From Brasilonema sp. UFV-L1 (GTDB lineage: Bacteria > Cyanobacteriota > Cyanobacteriia > Cyanobacteriales > Nostocaceae), in the NCBI RefSeq assembly GCF_012912105.1, contig NZ_QMEA01000015.1:1-64000 (forward strand): a DNA stretch of 64,000 bases. Reading direction: 5' to 3'. The position numbers and the translations under genes are program-made. Below the pieces are notes generated by a model, which saw only the letters and a program-made list of their open reading frames with translations, was not told the DNA's origin and ran no database searches. Of the stretch, positions 35,351-44,253 are shown piece after piece (within the stretch, counting starts at the first letter, position 1; every line of letters starts with the position of its first letter).

Positions 35351-35779
35351 CTAATCTACATAGATTGCGATCGCACTACCGTTCCTAAATTCTCCTAGAC
35401 ATCCCATAGCCTGTGATCTGAAACCACATTGCATAGATACATTCCATTGGTTAATAATGCGACTACCTCTTTGCAAAGCAATTTTACGCACGTAGAAACC
35501 TTCACCATCTGCTACATTAGCAAGTTGAGTAGGGCTAAGTATGAGGATAAAGCAATAGCGTCTGGAGCATAGTTTGAGATTGGCAGTAGCATTATTGAAA
35601 GCTCCTACCACTGTATAGTCACAGGTATATTTTTCACCGTTGAACGCAATGGTGCAAGTTGATGGATAATAGGTTTTGTGGGCTGCAAAATAATCTGCTG
35701 GTCTTGCTAATGTGGGGTTAGCATTGAGGCTTAATAGACCAACTGAGGTGAGCACAGATGCTACCATTCTTTTCAACAT
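35351..35779 (-). CDS. Small secreted protein of unknown function
   Basis: 142 residues with a clear Sec signal (MLKRMVASVLTSVGLLSLNANPTLA, cut after ARA-type site LARP). The mature part has six Cys, suggesting disulfides outside the cytoplasm, and strands such as CTIAFNGEKYTCDYTVVG. Family not recognised. A G-rich ribosome site (AAGGGGAAGAATT) precedes the ATG. It lies between the CHAT gene and the Rpn gene on the same strand but is probably separate. Confidence 0.7.
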   Translation of the reverse strand: MLKRMVASVLTSVGLLSLNANPTLARPADYFAAHKTYYPSTCTIAFNGEKYTCDYTVVGAFNNATANLKLCSRRYCFILILSPTQLANVADGEGFYVRKIALQRGSRIINQWNVSMQCGFRSQAMGCLGEFRNGSAIAIYVD

Positions 35780-36161
35780 AATTCTTCCCCTTGTAAAAAT
35801 CCTTGTTATGGGTGATGCAACCTTGTTGATTGCTTCTATTTGTGTTTCTGTACCCGTTCGGTGTTTTTATGCAGGTGGGGAAGATGGTTACAAAAGTTTA
35901 CTGTTTGTGGAAATTATAAAAACTAAAAACCCAGCTTGTTTGCAAAGCGAGGTTTTTTCAATTGACTTGATTGATTTGTAAATTTCTGACTTGAACTCAG
36001 AAGTCCCAAAGAATCATATTAATGTAAGAATTCAGCACCAATGAGGTCATTCGTCAGAATTTCTAAGGAGTCTATGATTTTTGGTATATTCATTTCATCA
36101 AATTTTCTCCTGATTGTTTAACTCTTCTGACTCCTGAATTGGCTCTGTGAATTCTTACATA
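35780..36161. other. Intergenic gap
   Basis: Contains the leader of the secreted-protein gene and an imperfect hairpin AACCCAGCTTG / CAAAGCGAGGTT followed by six T (about 35928-35959), terminator-like on the plus strand although no plus-strand gene precedes it. Nothing else seen. Confidence 0.4.
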
Positions 36162-36965
36162 TTAACCTTGATTTTGCACTAACCAAGCTTCTAAATCGGT
36201 TAACACCGAAAAATCAAGTAAAGCTTCTCCCAAGTCTTCAACCTGTGTTAATGGTAGAGATTGAATTTTTAATTGTAGTACAGGCGGGACAGTTCCAACT
36301 TTACGGCGAAGTTGTCGCATAATTAGAGAAAGTGCTTCTTCCTGCAAAATATCCTGATAAATTACAGACTCGCGCATAGCATCACTCCGTAATAACCTTT
36401 TAATCAGTTCCTTGTTTAATACTAGCCCAGCTAATATTGCCGTTGACGCAGCAATATTACTTTGTATTCGGGTGTCGTTTATTTGCTCAATAGCTTCTGC
36501 AACCTGTTGTAATGTTCGCGTTTTGTCATCAGTTTGACTCAGGGTTGCAAACGGTAACAAACCTGGAGTATTTAAGAATATGTCACTAGATTGCTCCCAA
36601 AGACGAATAACTCCAAATTCATGACGGGTACTTTCTAAAACAAAAGCAGTTTGCTGGACTAATTCGGATGTGGTGGGTTGCAGGTAAATCACAATCTGAC
36701 GCATCCGCTTGCGGGGAAATCTGCGATACGCCCTTAAGCGATAATCAGCCATGCGAAAAGGAATTTCGGCTTTTGCTTCGGTTTGGAATTCGATATGCAA
36801 AACAATTTCATCTGACTGCAACAAAATTAACGCATCCGCTCGAATCGGTTCGAGGGATAATTCTGATGGGCTAAGTTGGGTGAGTGTAATAGATTCGCCG
36901 AGTAGCCAGGTGGCAAAATCGGCTGAGAATGACTCTGCTAAAAAGCGACACACATTATCAAACAT
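36162..36965 (-). CDS. Rpn-family recombination-promoting nuclease with DUF4351
   Basis: 267 residues. The core has ADALILLQSDEIVLHIEFQTEAKAEIPFRMADYRLR, the D...ExQ arrangement of PD-(D/E)xK Rpn/transposase_31 nucleases, then YPRKRMRQIVIYL-like strands. The C-terminal DUF4351 reads LIMRQLRRKVGTVPPVL and LTQVEDLGEALLDFSVLTDLEAWL. Related Rpn proteins nick DNA and promote RecA-independent recombination, or act in defence; cyanobacteria have many copies. A decayed C-terminal copy lies at 4701. Confidence 0.88.
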   Translation of the reverse strand: MFDNVCRFLAESFSADFATWLLGESITLTQLSPSELSLEPIRADALILLQSDEIVLHIEFQTEAKAEIPFRMADYRLRAYRRFPRKRMRQIVIYLQPTTSELVQQTAFVLESTRHEFGVIRLWEQSSDIFLNTPGLLPFATLSQTDDKTRTLQQVAEAIEQINDTRIQSNIAASTAILAGLVLNKELIKRLLRSDAMRESVIYQDILQEEALSLIMRQLRRKVGTVPPVLQLKIQSLPLTQVEDLGEALLDFSVLTDLEAWLVQNQG

Positions 36966-37140
36966 AGATAGGCATTATATCAGCCATGTTTTACGTCTAC
37001 TATGGTTTTTGTATAACCAGTTTATACATTTGTTAATTCATCTTTAGCTCAAGTGCCTTAATAAGAGGAAGCTAAGATAAGAGTTTTATTCATATTTAAA
37101 AATCACAAAATATGGTAGAGAACCACGATTTATAATCGCC

Positions 37141-38070
37141 TTAAACTTGAAAATCTCTCGTTTCCTGCGACTCACCATAAACCACCATAATTTGAAACTT
37201 TTCCCCCAACTCAGCACTAAACTCCAATTGAATCCAATTATCTTCATCTCTAGATGTGACTTCTAAAACTATTGCTCCTGATTCATCACTAATACTTAAC
37301 TTCACCCCTTCAGGTAAAACATTTTGTCCTACCGGATATACTTGAGTTAAAATGTCAACCTCTCCCTGACTTTCTGAAGCCACTTTCACCACTAACGCAA
37401 CAGAAAGTTTATCAAGATGCACCCCCAAATCAATTTTTTGTCCCCGCGTCATGCTCACAGCACTCTTAAAAGCCAGTCCCAATTGTTGAGGATTTAAAAG
37501 ATTTTCAATAGTCTGCCAACCTGCATCTACAAATCCATCTAACCATTGTCCAATTTTTACCAAGCTTGATGAATCTTCTTCCTCTGGAGACTTAGCCACT
37601 TCCAGTTCGCTAAGATAAAGTAAAAAATCTTCCAAAGATTGCAACTGACTCAGAGAAACTTCAGCCGCTGCTTGGGTTGTAAAACCTAAAATTGTTGCTT
37701 CTTTCAAAGAAGAATTGAATTGCACAGCCACATAACCAACTCTATCCTCCCAAACCTCCGGTGGAATCGCGCATACTTCTGCTTTTGGCAAAACAGAACG
37801 GCATTCTAATTTACCGATACCTTTGACTTCTAAATCAGCCACATCCATCAATTTAGTTGCTAAATTATTGCGGCTGTCACTTTCTTTCCAATCCGTTGCA
37901 AATCCCATACACTGTAGATAATTCTCTACAGCATACACAGCCAAAGTATTCAGATAAACCTGTTTGCGCTTCACAGTGTTAGAGATGCCTTGACTATATT
38001 CTTGAGCAATGGCATGAGCTTCAACAGATAGAGGAACGCTAAAGGTTAGTTTATTAATGATGCTATTCAT
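37141..38070 (-). CDS. DUF1822 protein
   Basis: 309 residues beginning LTFSVPLSVEAHAIAQEYS, with VYLNTLAVYAVENYLQCMGF and WKESDSRNNLATKLMDVADLEV, features of DUF1822. The C-terminal 70 residues are a beta domain (LPEGVKLSISDESGAIVLEVTSR). Function is unknown. In cyanobacteria DUF1822 genes are frequently found directly after a sigma-70-like gene and near CHAT genes, as here (recollection); it starts 52 bases after the sigma gene and is probably co-transcribed. Confidence 0.88.
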   Translation of the reverse strand: MNSIINKLTFSVPLSVEAHAIAQEYSQGISNTVKRKQVYLNTLAVYAVENYLQCMGFATDWKESDSRNNLATKLMDVADLEVKGIGKLECRSVLPKAEVCAIPPEVWEDRVGYVAVQFNSSLKEATILGFTTQAAAEVSLSQLQSLEDFLLYLSELEVAKSPEEEDSSSLVKIGQWLDGFVDAGWQTIENLLNPQQLGLAFKSAVSMTRGQKIDLGVHLDKLSVALVVKVASESQGEVDILTQVYPVGQNVLPEGVKLSISDESGAIVLEVTSRDEDNWIQLEFSAELGEKFQIMVVYGESQETRDFQV

Positions 38071-38122
38071 AAGAAATTCTCCAAAATTTGACCAAAGTTT
38101 AAATAGTCAGTTAATTCATTTT

Positions 38123-38800
38123 CTATATATATTTATTCAAACAAGTAATAATTTTACGCATCCGACGCTGGTAAAAACTAGAAGCAGTCGAAATTGGTAC
38201 ACCTAATTCTTCAGAAATTTCTTTCCATTGCTTGCCTTCTAATACCAGCAGCAGAATAGTTTTTAAATTAGCTTGAGGATATTCTTTAAGAGACTCCTCA
38301 CTGAAAAAATTCTCCGGGTCACTCTCTATAATTTCCTTAAGCTGCTCTGACTCAGATATCTCATGCTCTACGGGTAAATTTCTGTTAATTTCATCTAGAG
38401 ACAGCACATAAGTCTTTTTTTGATTTTTGGGAAGCAGAGTTATCCCTCGTTTCTGGTCTTTTCTAACAATATCAGAAAATCGACTATTGAAAATTTTATT
38501 TACCCATGCCATCACAGGATATTGGGGATTATATTGTTCAGTTTTTTGACAAATTTCTATGAAGGTGTGCTGCAATGCCTCATTATAATAATCTTCGTAG
38601 TTAGGTAATCCTAACCACTGGGTTTGCTTACTCAATCTTCCAGAACACCGAACAGCATTGATTAGCTTATTCAAAGCTATCCGTCGTTTCGCTCTGTCAT
38701 GTGGATTTTTACTGTCAGCCGGATACTGCTTTGCTTCGTTAATTAGCTGCTGTAGTTCCTGGTTGAGAGCATCATCTCTGTCTTGGGAATCATTCGTCAT
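38123..38800 (-). CDS. Sigma-70-like RNA polymerase sigma factor
   Basis: 225 residues. Region 2 is recognisable (YNEALQHTFIEICQKTEQYNP, MAWVNKIFNSRFSDIVRK), and region 4 is LKTILLLVLEGKQWKEISEELGVPISTASSFYQRRMRKII, a helix-turn-helix for the -35 box. No sigma 1.1 or region 3, so it is a small alternative (ECF-like) factor. It heads a probable operon with DUF1822 and may direct transcription of the following CHAT/nSTAND group (inference). No anti-sigma factor was recognised. Confidence 0.88.
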   Translation of the reverse strand: MTNDSQDRDDALNQELQQLINEAKQYPADSKNPHDRAKRRIALNKLINAVRCSGRLSKQTQWLGLPNYEDYYNEALQHTFIEICQKTEQYNPQYPVMAWVNKIFNSRFSDIVRKDQKRGITLLPKNQKKTYVLSLDEINRNLPVEHEISESEQLKEIIESDPENFFSEESLKEYPQANLKTILLLVLEGKQWKEISEELGVPISTASSFYQRRMRKIITCLNKYI

Positions 38801-39487
38801 CTAACGCTGCGATCGCTCCAGTAGGGAATATCTATTCTGGGACAAAAGTTTACATATCGACTCATCAATGAGAGAGCAAAACTTAATCACTGGTTTTCTC
38901 AAGGAGTTGACCGTAGAACACTAAGCGAGAAACACAAACTGCGCCTAGCTTTGGCGTTCTACACCTGAACACTAATTGAACTGGAATGAATCTGTTCAAC
39001 ACACAGCGACAAAGCGAACCCGCTGTGAAAATTTCCCACTAAATCAATAAACCCGCCGAAGAGAACGGAAGCGGGTTTGATCACACTGCACAAGCTTTTC
39101 TTAAATTAGCTTAGCTCGACAAAATGGATAAAGTCGAGCGTAAGCAAAACTCGTGAAAATTTCCCAACCGCTCATGCTTTACCAAGCGTGGGCGGTTCTT
39201 TGTAATAGCAAGCATCATGAATTAATCCAACAATACGCCTATCAGAATTTCGACGAACCCAAGACCAGCCTTGAAGCGAGAAATTAAACCCACATTCCGC
39301 ACCCTAACTGTCACAAGCGGTAATTACTGAGATAAAAAAGGAAAACAAGAATAAAAGCAGACATTTCAAGTTGAAAAAAACATTGTTTGAAACGCCCACC
39401 GTTGAATTAACAATGGTTAAAAGGAAACAACAGCGTGCCAGTAATGGCAAACGCGGTGTGCCGCTTAACCCGCCAACTCAATTGAGC
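38801..39487. other. Hairpin-rich intergenic region
   Basis: No gene. Three hairpins lie in a row: AAACCCGC / GCGGGTTT (39049-39078), GCTCGAC / GTCGAGC (about 39114-39139) and CCGCTCATGCTT / AAGCGTGGGCGG (39171-39197, two mismatches). The word GTGAAAATTTCCCA precedes the first and third at equal positions (39025, 39153), as if one unit had been duplicated. They may include the mrp operon terminator on the minus strand. Right of 39200 nothing was recognised. Confidence 0.5.
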
Positions 39488-40153
39488 TTATAACAATCCC
39501 CGATAATGAATAAAAATCAAAACAACCGCCCATGACCCCAACGCGACTTTGACTGCGACCAAGATGTTGAGCACGGGGATAATGCCACCGCTGAAAAGTG
39601 CGCCCAACTCTCCATGCGGTAGTTCTACTCCAGCCAACGTTATAACCGACAGGACAATGAAAACAAGCACCGAAACCTTCTCCCATGTAGCGGCGTGCCA
39701 GCGCTTGTAGATCGCCTGCATCCACTCCGTTGATGAGGTAATCGCAACAAGACCAATCGCCGTTCCACCTGCCACCCCAGCCGCAAAACCACCACCCGGA
39801 CTCAGATGTCCGCGAATCGCCAGTTCGATACCCACCAACGCAGCAATGGTCGCTCCCAGACGCGCCATAACAATAGAGGGTTGATCGGTAAACTGATAGA
39901 TCGCGCAGAACGGTCTTTCATTCGCCAGCAGAAAATGGGCACCCATTACCGCAATCGTAAATACCACCACTTCAAAGATAGTGTCAAACAGCCGATTCCT
40001 AAGAATGATAGCCGTAACCGCATTGGGTACCCCACTATCTTGTACAACCGCTTCGACGATAGAAGAAATATGCGATGAGTCCGCTTCCGGATTGGGTACG
40101 AATAGCATTTGGACGAACAGCGCTATCCCCGCTGCAATGTACACCCATTTCAT
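39488..40153 (-). CDS. mrpB: Mrp antiporter subunit B with MbhE-like N-terminus
   Basis: 221 residues. The first 85 (VPNAVTAIILRNRLFDTIFEVVVFTIAVMG) match the MbhE-like segment that in full-size MrpA forms its C-terminal end. The rest is the MnhB domain (ARLGATIAALVGIELAIRGHLSPGGGFAAGVAGG). It is a membrane subunit of the multi-part Na+(K+)/H+ antiporter. Its ATG overlaps the previous stop (ATGA). It is the last gene of the operon. Confidence 0.88.
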   Translation of the reverse strand: MKWVYIAAGIALFVQMLFVPNPEADSSHISSIVEAVVQDSGVPNAVTAIILRNRLFDTIFEVVVFTIAVMGAHFLLANERPFCAIYQFTDQPSIVMARLGATIAALVGIELAIRGHLSPGGGFAAGVAGGTAIGLVAITSSTEWMQAIYKRWHAATWEKVSVLVFIVLSVITLAGVELPHGELGALFSGGIIPVLNILVAVKVALGSWAVVLIFIHYRGLL

Positions 40154-40794
40154 AGATGCTTCTCCTCTAAGTCTGGTACATTTACATAGGTTAGGATTAT
40201 TCCTGGTGACGAAAGTTCGGTTCGCATGATGTCATAAATGCGTCGGACTCTGGTCGCGGTGTGTAGTGATTCTTTTTCGGTCCCATACGCTGCGTACTCT
40301 TGGTCATCGTGTTCCGATTGCGATAGTCGGGCACAGGTCGCATGGACTTCTTTCTCCATCAGTGCTCTGTCTAAAGCCTGTGTATTCGTGTACGGGACTA
40401 ACTCAAGACGCATATACCGTTTGCCAAAAATTGTTCCTAAGTCATCTATCAGTTGCCTAAAACGGCGGTACTCCTCCGGAGTCGCTACGTTAACGGCTTT
40501 GTCGTCTCGTAGAGAATCGTCATCTGCCTCCATCGACTCGTCTTTGATCACGCCAAGACGCATGACCAGCGATGAACGCACCGCGATCGCATACAGCGTA
40601 ATCGCGAGCAAGGTACCCATCAATGCTTGGGTCAAAGCAACATCCGCCGCCCCCAAAATCGCATATATCAATGCCGCCACCGCTCCCAGTATTCCCTGGA
40701 TGACTAGGGCATGGTATGGATTGACCTGAAGTACCACCATCAACGCAGACAACGGCAGCAGGGCGGTTATCACATAAATATCGCTATCATTCAT
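40150..40794 (-). CDS. Short MrpA-type subunit (DUF4040/MbhD)
   Basis: Start MNDSDIYVITALLPLSAL with GGAGGT 4 bases upstream; it overlaps mrpG by 8 bases. Residues 1-80 are three membrane helices of DUF4040/MbhD (HALVIQGILGAVAALIYAILGAADVALTQALMG), the C-terminal segment of canonical MrpA. A soluble tail of about 130 residues (YRRFRQLIDDLGTIFG, LELVPYTNTQALDRAL) follows. The 14-helix NuoL-like part of MrpA is absent, as in the cyanobacterial type of Mrp operon. Confidence 0.82.
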   Translation of the reverse strand: MNDSDIYVITALLPLSALMVVLQVNPYHALVIQGILGAVAALIYAILGAADVALTQALMGTLLAITLYAIAVRSSLVMRLGVIKDESMEADDDSLRDDKAVNVATPEEYRRFRQLIDDLGTIFGKRYMRLELVPYTNTQALDRALMEKEVHATCARLSQSEHDDQEYAAYGTEKESLHTATRVRRIYDIMRTELSSPGIILTYVNVPDLEEKHL

Positions 40795-41065
40795 AGTTAC
40801 CTCCACTACTAGAACAGTATGCCAATACATACCCCAGCACTGTATTCCAGATTGCCAAGGAGATGAGACCGAGGATCAGCAGCGGCCATTCGCCGGGTCT
40901 CTTCAGGAGCAGCCCGATAATGATACTCATCGATCCAAGCGTATCTGCAACCGAAAGACTATGCAGCTTAAATAATACCGATCGCTTGCCGAGTAAGGGA
41001 AAGGTTCCCCAAAACCAGAAGAAAATTCCGACGCCTATACAGGTATAACTGAGCACGTTAATCAT
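40787..41065 (-). CDS. mrpG: Mrp antiporter subunit G
   Basis: 92 residues with three membrane helices: VLSYTCIGVGIFFWFWGTFPLLG, then KLHSLSVADTLGSMSIIIGLLL (the conserved LH..S..DTLG motif of MnhG) and LLILGLISLAIWNTVLGY. The start overlaps the mrpF stop by ATGA. Confidence 0.92.
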   Translation of the reverse strand: MINVLSYTCIGVGIFFWFWGTFPLLGKRSVLFKLHSLSVADTLGSMSIIIGLLLKRPGEWPLLILGLISLAIWNTVLGYVLAYCSSSGGNYE

Positions 41066-41313
41066 ACTTCATTGATTCGTTTAAGGATTTGTGCCAACAA
41101 CATTAATCCGGCATTACCCACGCTCAGGATGATTACCCCTGTAACACCGATCATCCAATCATCCCGCAAGACGGATACGACCAGAATCATGATTGATGTC
41201 TTGGTGGCGATACTTGCAAATGCCAACATCGTCTGCCAGATATCATCATCCTTCCAAGCCTCGTAGAAGGGTATGAGTAGAGCCAAAATCATTGCAATGA
41301 GTATCAGGTTCAT
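41062..41313 (-). CDS. mrpF: Mrp antiporter subunit F
   Basis: 83 residues, three helices (LILIAMILALLIPFYEAW, LAFASIATKTSIMILVVSVLRDD, GVTGVIILSVGNAGLMLLAQ). Size, helix number and place between E and G match MnhF. ATGA overlaps on both sides indicate coupled translation. Confidence 0.85.
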   Translation of the reverse strand: MNLILIAMILALLIPFYEAWKDDDIWQTMLAFASIATKTSIMILVVSVLRDDWMIGVTGVIILSVGNAGLMLLAQILKRINEV

Positions 41314-41699
41314 GTCTTTTTCCTCCGTCGAATCCGGTGTACTTCGTACCAGCCGTCTTCGTGGTATTTCAAGACAATAGTCTTGGGCGTAAAGGTGATC
41401 AAGAAGATATCCAGGAATATGAGTCCGGGCGTCCGTTGTGGTTTGACTCGTTCCATGACGACATCTTCATGGTTATGCGGACGGATGATTATTTCCAATG
41501 CCTCAACAAACGCCTGCGGAATCGCCACCATGACCTCACCCAGCGCCCGCAACCAATCCTTTAATGCTCCTGGGGTTTTGGGGCGTCCCGGCAATAGAAG
41601 TGCGATGCTAACACCAATGATGATATTTGCTACACTCAGATTGGCGGTGAGCAGAAACCAGATAGCCAGTCGTAATATCAGATTCAGATATCCAATCAT
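41310..41699 (-). CDS. mrpE: Mrp antiporter subunit E
   Basis: The start MIGYLNLILRLAIWFLL overlaps the mrpD stop by ATGA; an ATG 15 bases upstream is possible. 129 residues: NLSVANIIIGVSIALLLPGR (two helices), then WLRALGEVMVAIPQAFVEALEIIIRPHNHEDV, then a soluble beta tail (TFTPKTIVLKYHEDGWYEVHRI) typical of MnhE. Confidence 0.9.
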   Translation of the reverse strand: MIGYLNLILRLAIWFLLTANLSVANIIIGVSIALLLPGRPKTPGALKDWLRALGEVMVAIPQAFVEALEIIIRPHNHEDVVMERVKPQRTPGLIFLDIFLITFTPKTIVLKYHEDGWYEVHRIRRRKKT

Positions 41700-43126
41700 G
41701 CCAATACCATCCAAAAGAGCAGGACCAACATTAGACTCATCACACCCATCAGATGCTCAAATTGCTCAAGTACACGCGGCAGCTTAAATACTGACCGTTG
41801 AAAAATCAAAAAATACGCCAACCATCCAACGCCAATGGTTGCAAGTGGTTTGATAATATTCGCAACGTTATACGCCTCGTAATACACAACATTTGCCGCA
41901 ACGAGCGCACCGATCAAGAAAATCACCGCTGTCCAGAAACCAGGCTTTACATCCTGTGGTTGTCCCCCATGCGGTAGAAAGATGAATTTGGCAAACGATA
42001 TTGCTGTTCCTAAAGCCGCAACGTTCATGGCGATCGCTTGCCAGAAAGCCAAATTTTTCATTGTCAACACCTTCGCCCCAAAGCCGGACAACATGGGAAA
42101 GCCCGATATTGAGAAACTAGCAATCACCAAGGCAATCCAGATCGCGGTATTGATTGGCTTATGTTGCAGTTCCTTGAAGTTGCGACTCGGTAAGGCACCT
42201 GCAATTAGAAAGAGTGCCGATTTGACCAAGCCGTGCGTCAGCGCATAAAAGCCGCCTACTTTAGGTGCAGCGAGGATAAAGCCTAACTGCGAAACCGTGT
42301 GAAATGCCAGCATCCGCTTGGTATCCTTTTCAAAGACAGCATAGAACACTCCCAGAAGCGCGGTTCCAACTCCGAAAACTCTGATGATCAGATCAACATG
42401 ATCTACAATCAGAGCACAACGCACCAACGGATAGACACCGGCTTTGACCACAATTCCCGACAGCAGTGCTGACACTGGCGTCTCCGATTCGGAGTGGGTC
42501 AATGGTAACCACAATCCTGATACAAAGACTCCCCCTTTTGTCAATAGTCCTAAAAAGATGAGGGCAAGCGCTTCTGGAGGTGCCACACCCAAACCTGCAA
42601 AACTAAACGAATGATGCGCCTGATAGACCAGCACTGCGCCCACCAGATAAAAAAGCATTGCCACATTGCTGACAAACAGATAGCGCAAGCCAACCCAAAT
42701 TGATCGGTCGGATCGCGAATGGGTAATCAGGAGAAACGCAGCAATACCGCTGACTTCTAACGCCACGTATAAACTCACAAAGTCCGAACAGACGAACGCG
42801 GCATTGACGCTGCCATGCAATATAATAGTCTGGGCATAAAAATAAGCCGTTTTACCGCTGTGCCAACAGTAGAGGATGACCGCAGCCGTTACCAGCGCAT
42901 TGGTCAAGATAAAGTAGCCGCTCAACTGATCGACTAATAATGTGACACCGAAATTATCTAGTAACTGTAGTGTCAGTGCTGACGGGACGACAAATAGCTG
43001 TAACGCATATGCAGCCGAAACCAGGGCTTGCAAGAGTGCGAGATATCGGTCAAGCTTGGGGAGCAGGTAAATGGTGAACCCCACAAAAAACGGTAGTGCA
43101 ATCCAGGCGATCGTAATGGTACTCAT
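41696..43126 (-). CDS. mrpD: Mrp antiporter subunit D (NuoN/NuoM-like)
   Basis: 476 residues with about 14 membrane helices. It belongs to the proton-translocating antiporter family shared with complex I: LTKGGVFVSGLWLPLTHSESETPVSALLSGIVVKAGVYPLVR, then KRMLAFHTVSQLGF, with the Lys and His residues of the proton path. It is the only large antiporter-like subunit in this operon; canonical Mrp has two (A and D), and some cyanobacterial operons carry two D genes. Its start overlaps mrpC by ATGA. Confidence 0.92.
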   Translation of the reverse strand: MSTITIAWIALPFFVGFTIYLLPKLDRYLALLQALVSAAYALQLFVVPSALTLQLLDNFGVTLLVDQLSGYFILTNALVTAAVILYCWHSGKTAYFYAQTIILHGSVNAAFVCSDFVSLYVALEVSGIAAFLLITHSRSDRSIWVGLRYLFVSNVAMLFYLVGAVLVYQAHHSFSFAGLGVAPPEALALIFLGLLTKGGVFVSGLWLPLTHSESETPVSALLSGIVVKAGVYPLVRCALIVDHVDLIIRVFGVGTALLGVFYAVFEKDTKRMLAFHTVSQLGFILAAPKVGGFYALTHGLVKSALFLIAGALPSRNFKELQHKPINTAIWIALVIASFSISGFPMLSGFGAKVLTMKNLAFWQAIAMNVAALGTAISFAKFIFLPHGGQPQDVKPGFWTAVIFLIGALVAANVVYYEAYNVANIIKPLATIGVGWLAYFLIFQRSVFKLPRVLEQFEHLMGVMSLMLVLLFWMVLA

Positions 43127-43458
43127 GGCGTATTGTTCTTCTCAATCTCGTTGCATTCCAATGTCGGATTATCCCGTGCCAGTTTCATGACACCGACCAG
43201 CATTAAGGACTGAATCGAAAAGCCAATCACAATCCCTGTCAATATGACTGCCTGGGGAACCGGATCGGCGTAAGCGACATTCTTGACACTTGAAATAATT
43301 GGTGTGAACAAGCCCTCTCGCGATGCAATCACCACGTAATAGGCGATAACCCCTGTGCTCATGACATCCATAGAGATAATTTTCATGACCAGGTTCTTTT
43401 TAAAGATGATGCCGAAAAATCCACACAATATTGTTGCTAATACACATGCTTCTAACAC
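43123..43458 (-). CDS. mrpC: Mrp antiporter subunit C (NuoK-like)
   Basis: 111 residues, three helices: LATILCGFFGIIFKKNLVMKIISMDVMSTGVIAYYVVI, then DPVPQAVILTGIVIGFSIQSLMLVGVMKLA, the conserved PVPQALVLTAIVIG-type motif of MnhC. It is the first gene of the operon, and 795 bases without a gene lie upstream of it up to the divergent metallothionein. The operon as a whole exchanges Na+ or K+ for protons at the cytoplasmic membrane. Confidence 0.92.
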   Translation of the reverse strand: MLEACVLATILCGFFGIIFKKNLVMKIISMDVMSTGVIAYYVVIASREGLFTPIISSVKNVAYADPVPQAVILTGIVIGFSIQSLMLVGVMKLARDNPTLECNEIEKNNTP

Positions 43459-44198
43459 GGGAATTGTCTGTTGGGTAAGGGTTAGTCGTAATTTTATTTG
43501 ACAAAATACATTATTTGTGTATGGTTTTCATTCGGTTCAGAATTGCTCGAAAACAGACAAAGAGCTCCTGTTTACATACGCTTTACCTATACGCTGCCAA
43601 CCTGTACTTACTTAAAGTCCCAACTCACTACTCTGCAGGGTTTGACATATTATTATTGAAAAAAATCTATGCCTGAGTAAAAAAACGCGATTTAAACTTA
43701 TAAGTAAATCTACCACACGAAGCCATACTAAAGAAAGTCTTAACAGATTTTGAATTGTCGATGATATCCCAAAGCATCACTTATGGTTCAATATTGTTGA
43801 TCCCTGTTTTTTGATCTCAACTATCTACATGCTCCCTGAGCACAGGTATAGGTGCTATTCAGTTTGAGCGTCGTACAAGAGCCATTCTGACTCCTTGGCG
43901 GAGCGTAGGCATGGCTTTGGGGAAAACCTGCACAAAACGCAAAAGCTCTTTTATGATTAACCGTTTTAGCTATGCCTGCGGCACGGCTCTTGTCTATCAC
44001 GATTAAACGCGATAGTAGGCCAAATAAGCGTGGTTAATTACGACAAATTCTCAATGTAATACGAAAAATTCCGTGCTTATTTGGTAAGTCCAGTCCTACA
44101 GGAGGGCAAGGACTCTTTTGTTTTGTGTAGATAAATGTGTTGTCCACTCCTGACGACTGACACCTGAATTCTTTTGGTTAATTTTAATTAAGCAATCA
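43459..44198. other. Divergent promoter region with nested inverted repeats
   Basis: No gene. ACAAGAGCC (43875-43883) and GGCTCTTGT (43985-43993) are inverted ends of a stretch with GTAGGCATGG / CTATGCCTGC. CCAAATAAGC (44020-44029) pairs with GCTTATTTGG (44075-44084). The rest is AT-rich and probably contains the mrp promoter. Confidence 0.4.
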
Positions 44199-44214
44199 AT
44201 GAACATGTGTTCAT
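44199..44214 (+). promoter_or_regulatory. SmtB/ArsR-type operator before the metallothionein gene
   Basis: ATGAACATGTGTTCAT is a perfect 7-2-7 inverted repeat 40 bases upstream of the ATG. It matches the TGAACA-type core of sites bound by the zinc sensor SmtB and related ArsR-family repressors. The smtB gene itself is not adjacent. Confidence 0.7.
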
Positions 44215-44253
44215 ATGTTGTACATTCATCAAAAGAATAACTCAGAAAAAATT

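Noticed and set aside
35712-35981. 89-codon plus-strand frame
   Set aside because: Starts opposite the signal peptide of the secreted protein and continues into a hairpin; no features.
40238-40729. 163-codon plus-strand frame opposite the DUF4040 gene
   Set aside because: Shadow of the mrp operon; Ser/Arg-rich composition typical of antisense frames.
41383-41787. 134-codon plus-strand frame opposite mrpE and mrpD
   Set aside because: Antisense shadow without recognisable features.
39488-43458. NDH-1 complex genes
   Set aside because: C and D resemble NuoK and NuoN, but E, F, G and MnhB neighbours identify an Mrp antiporter.
44020-44084. Inverted repeat as a possible insertion sequence end
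   Set aside because: Only 10 bp, no target duplication or second similar copy was seen.
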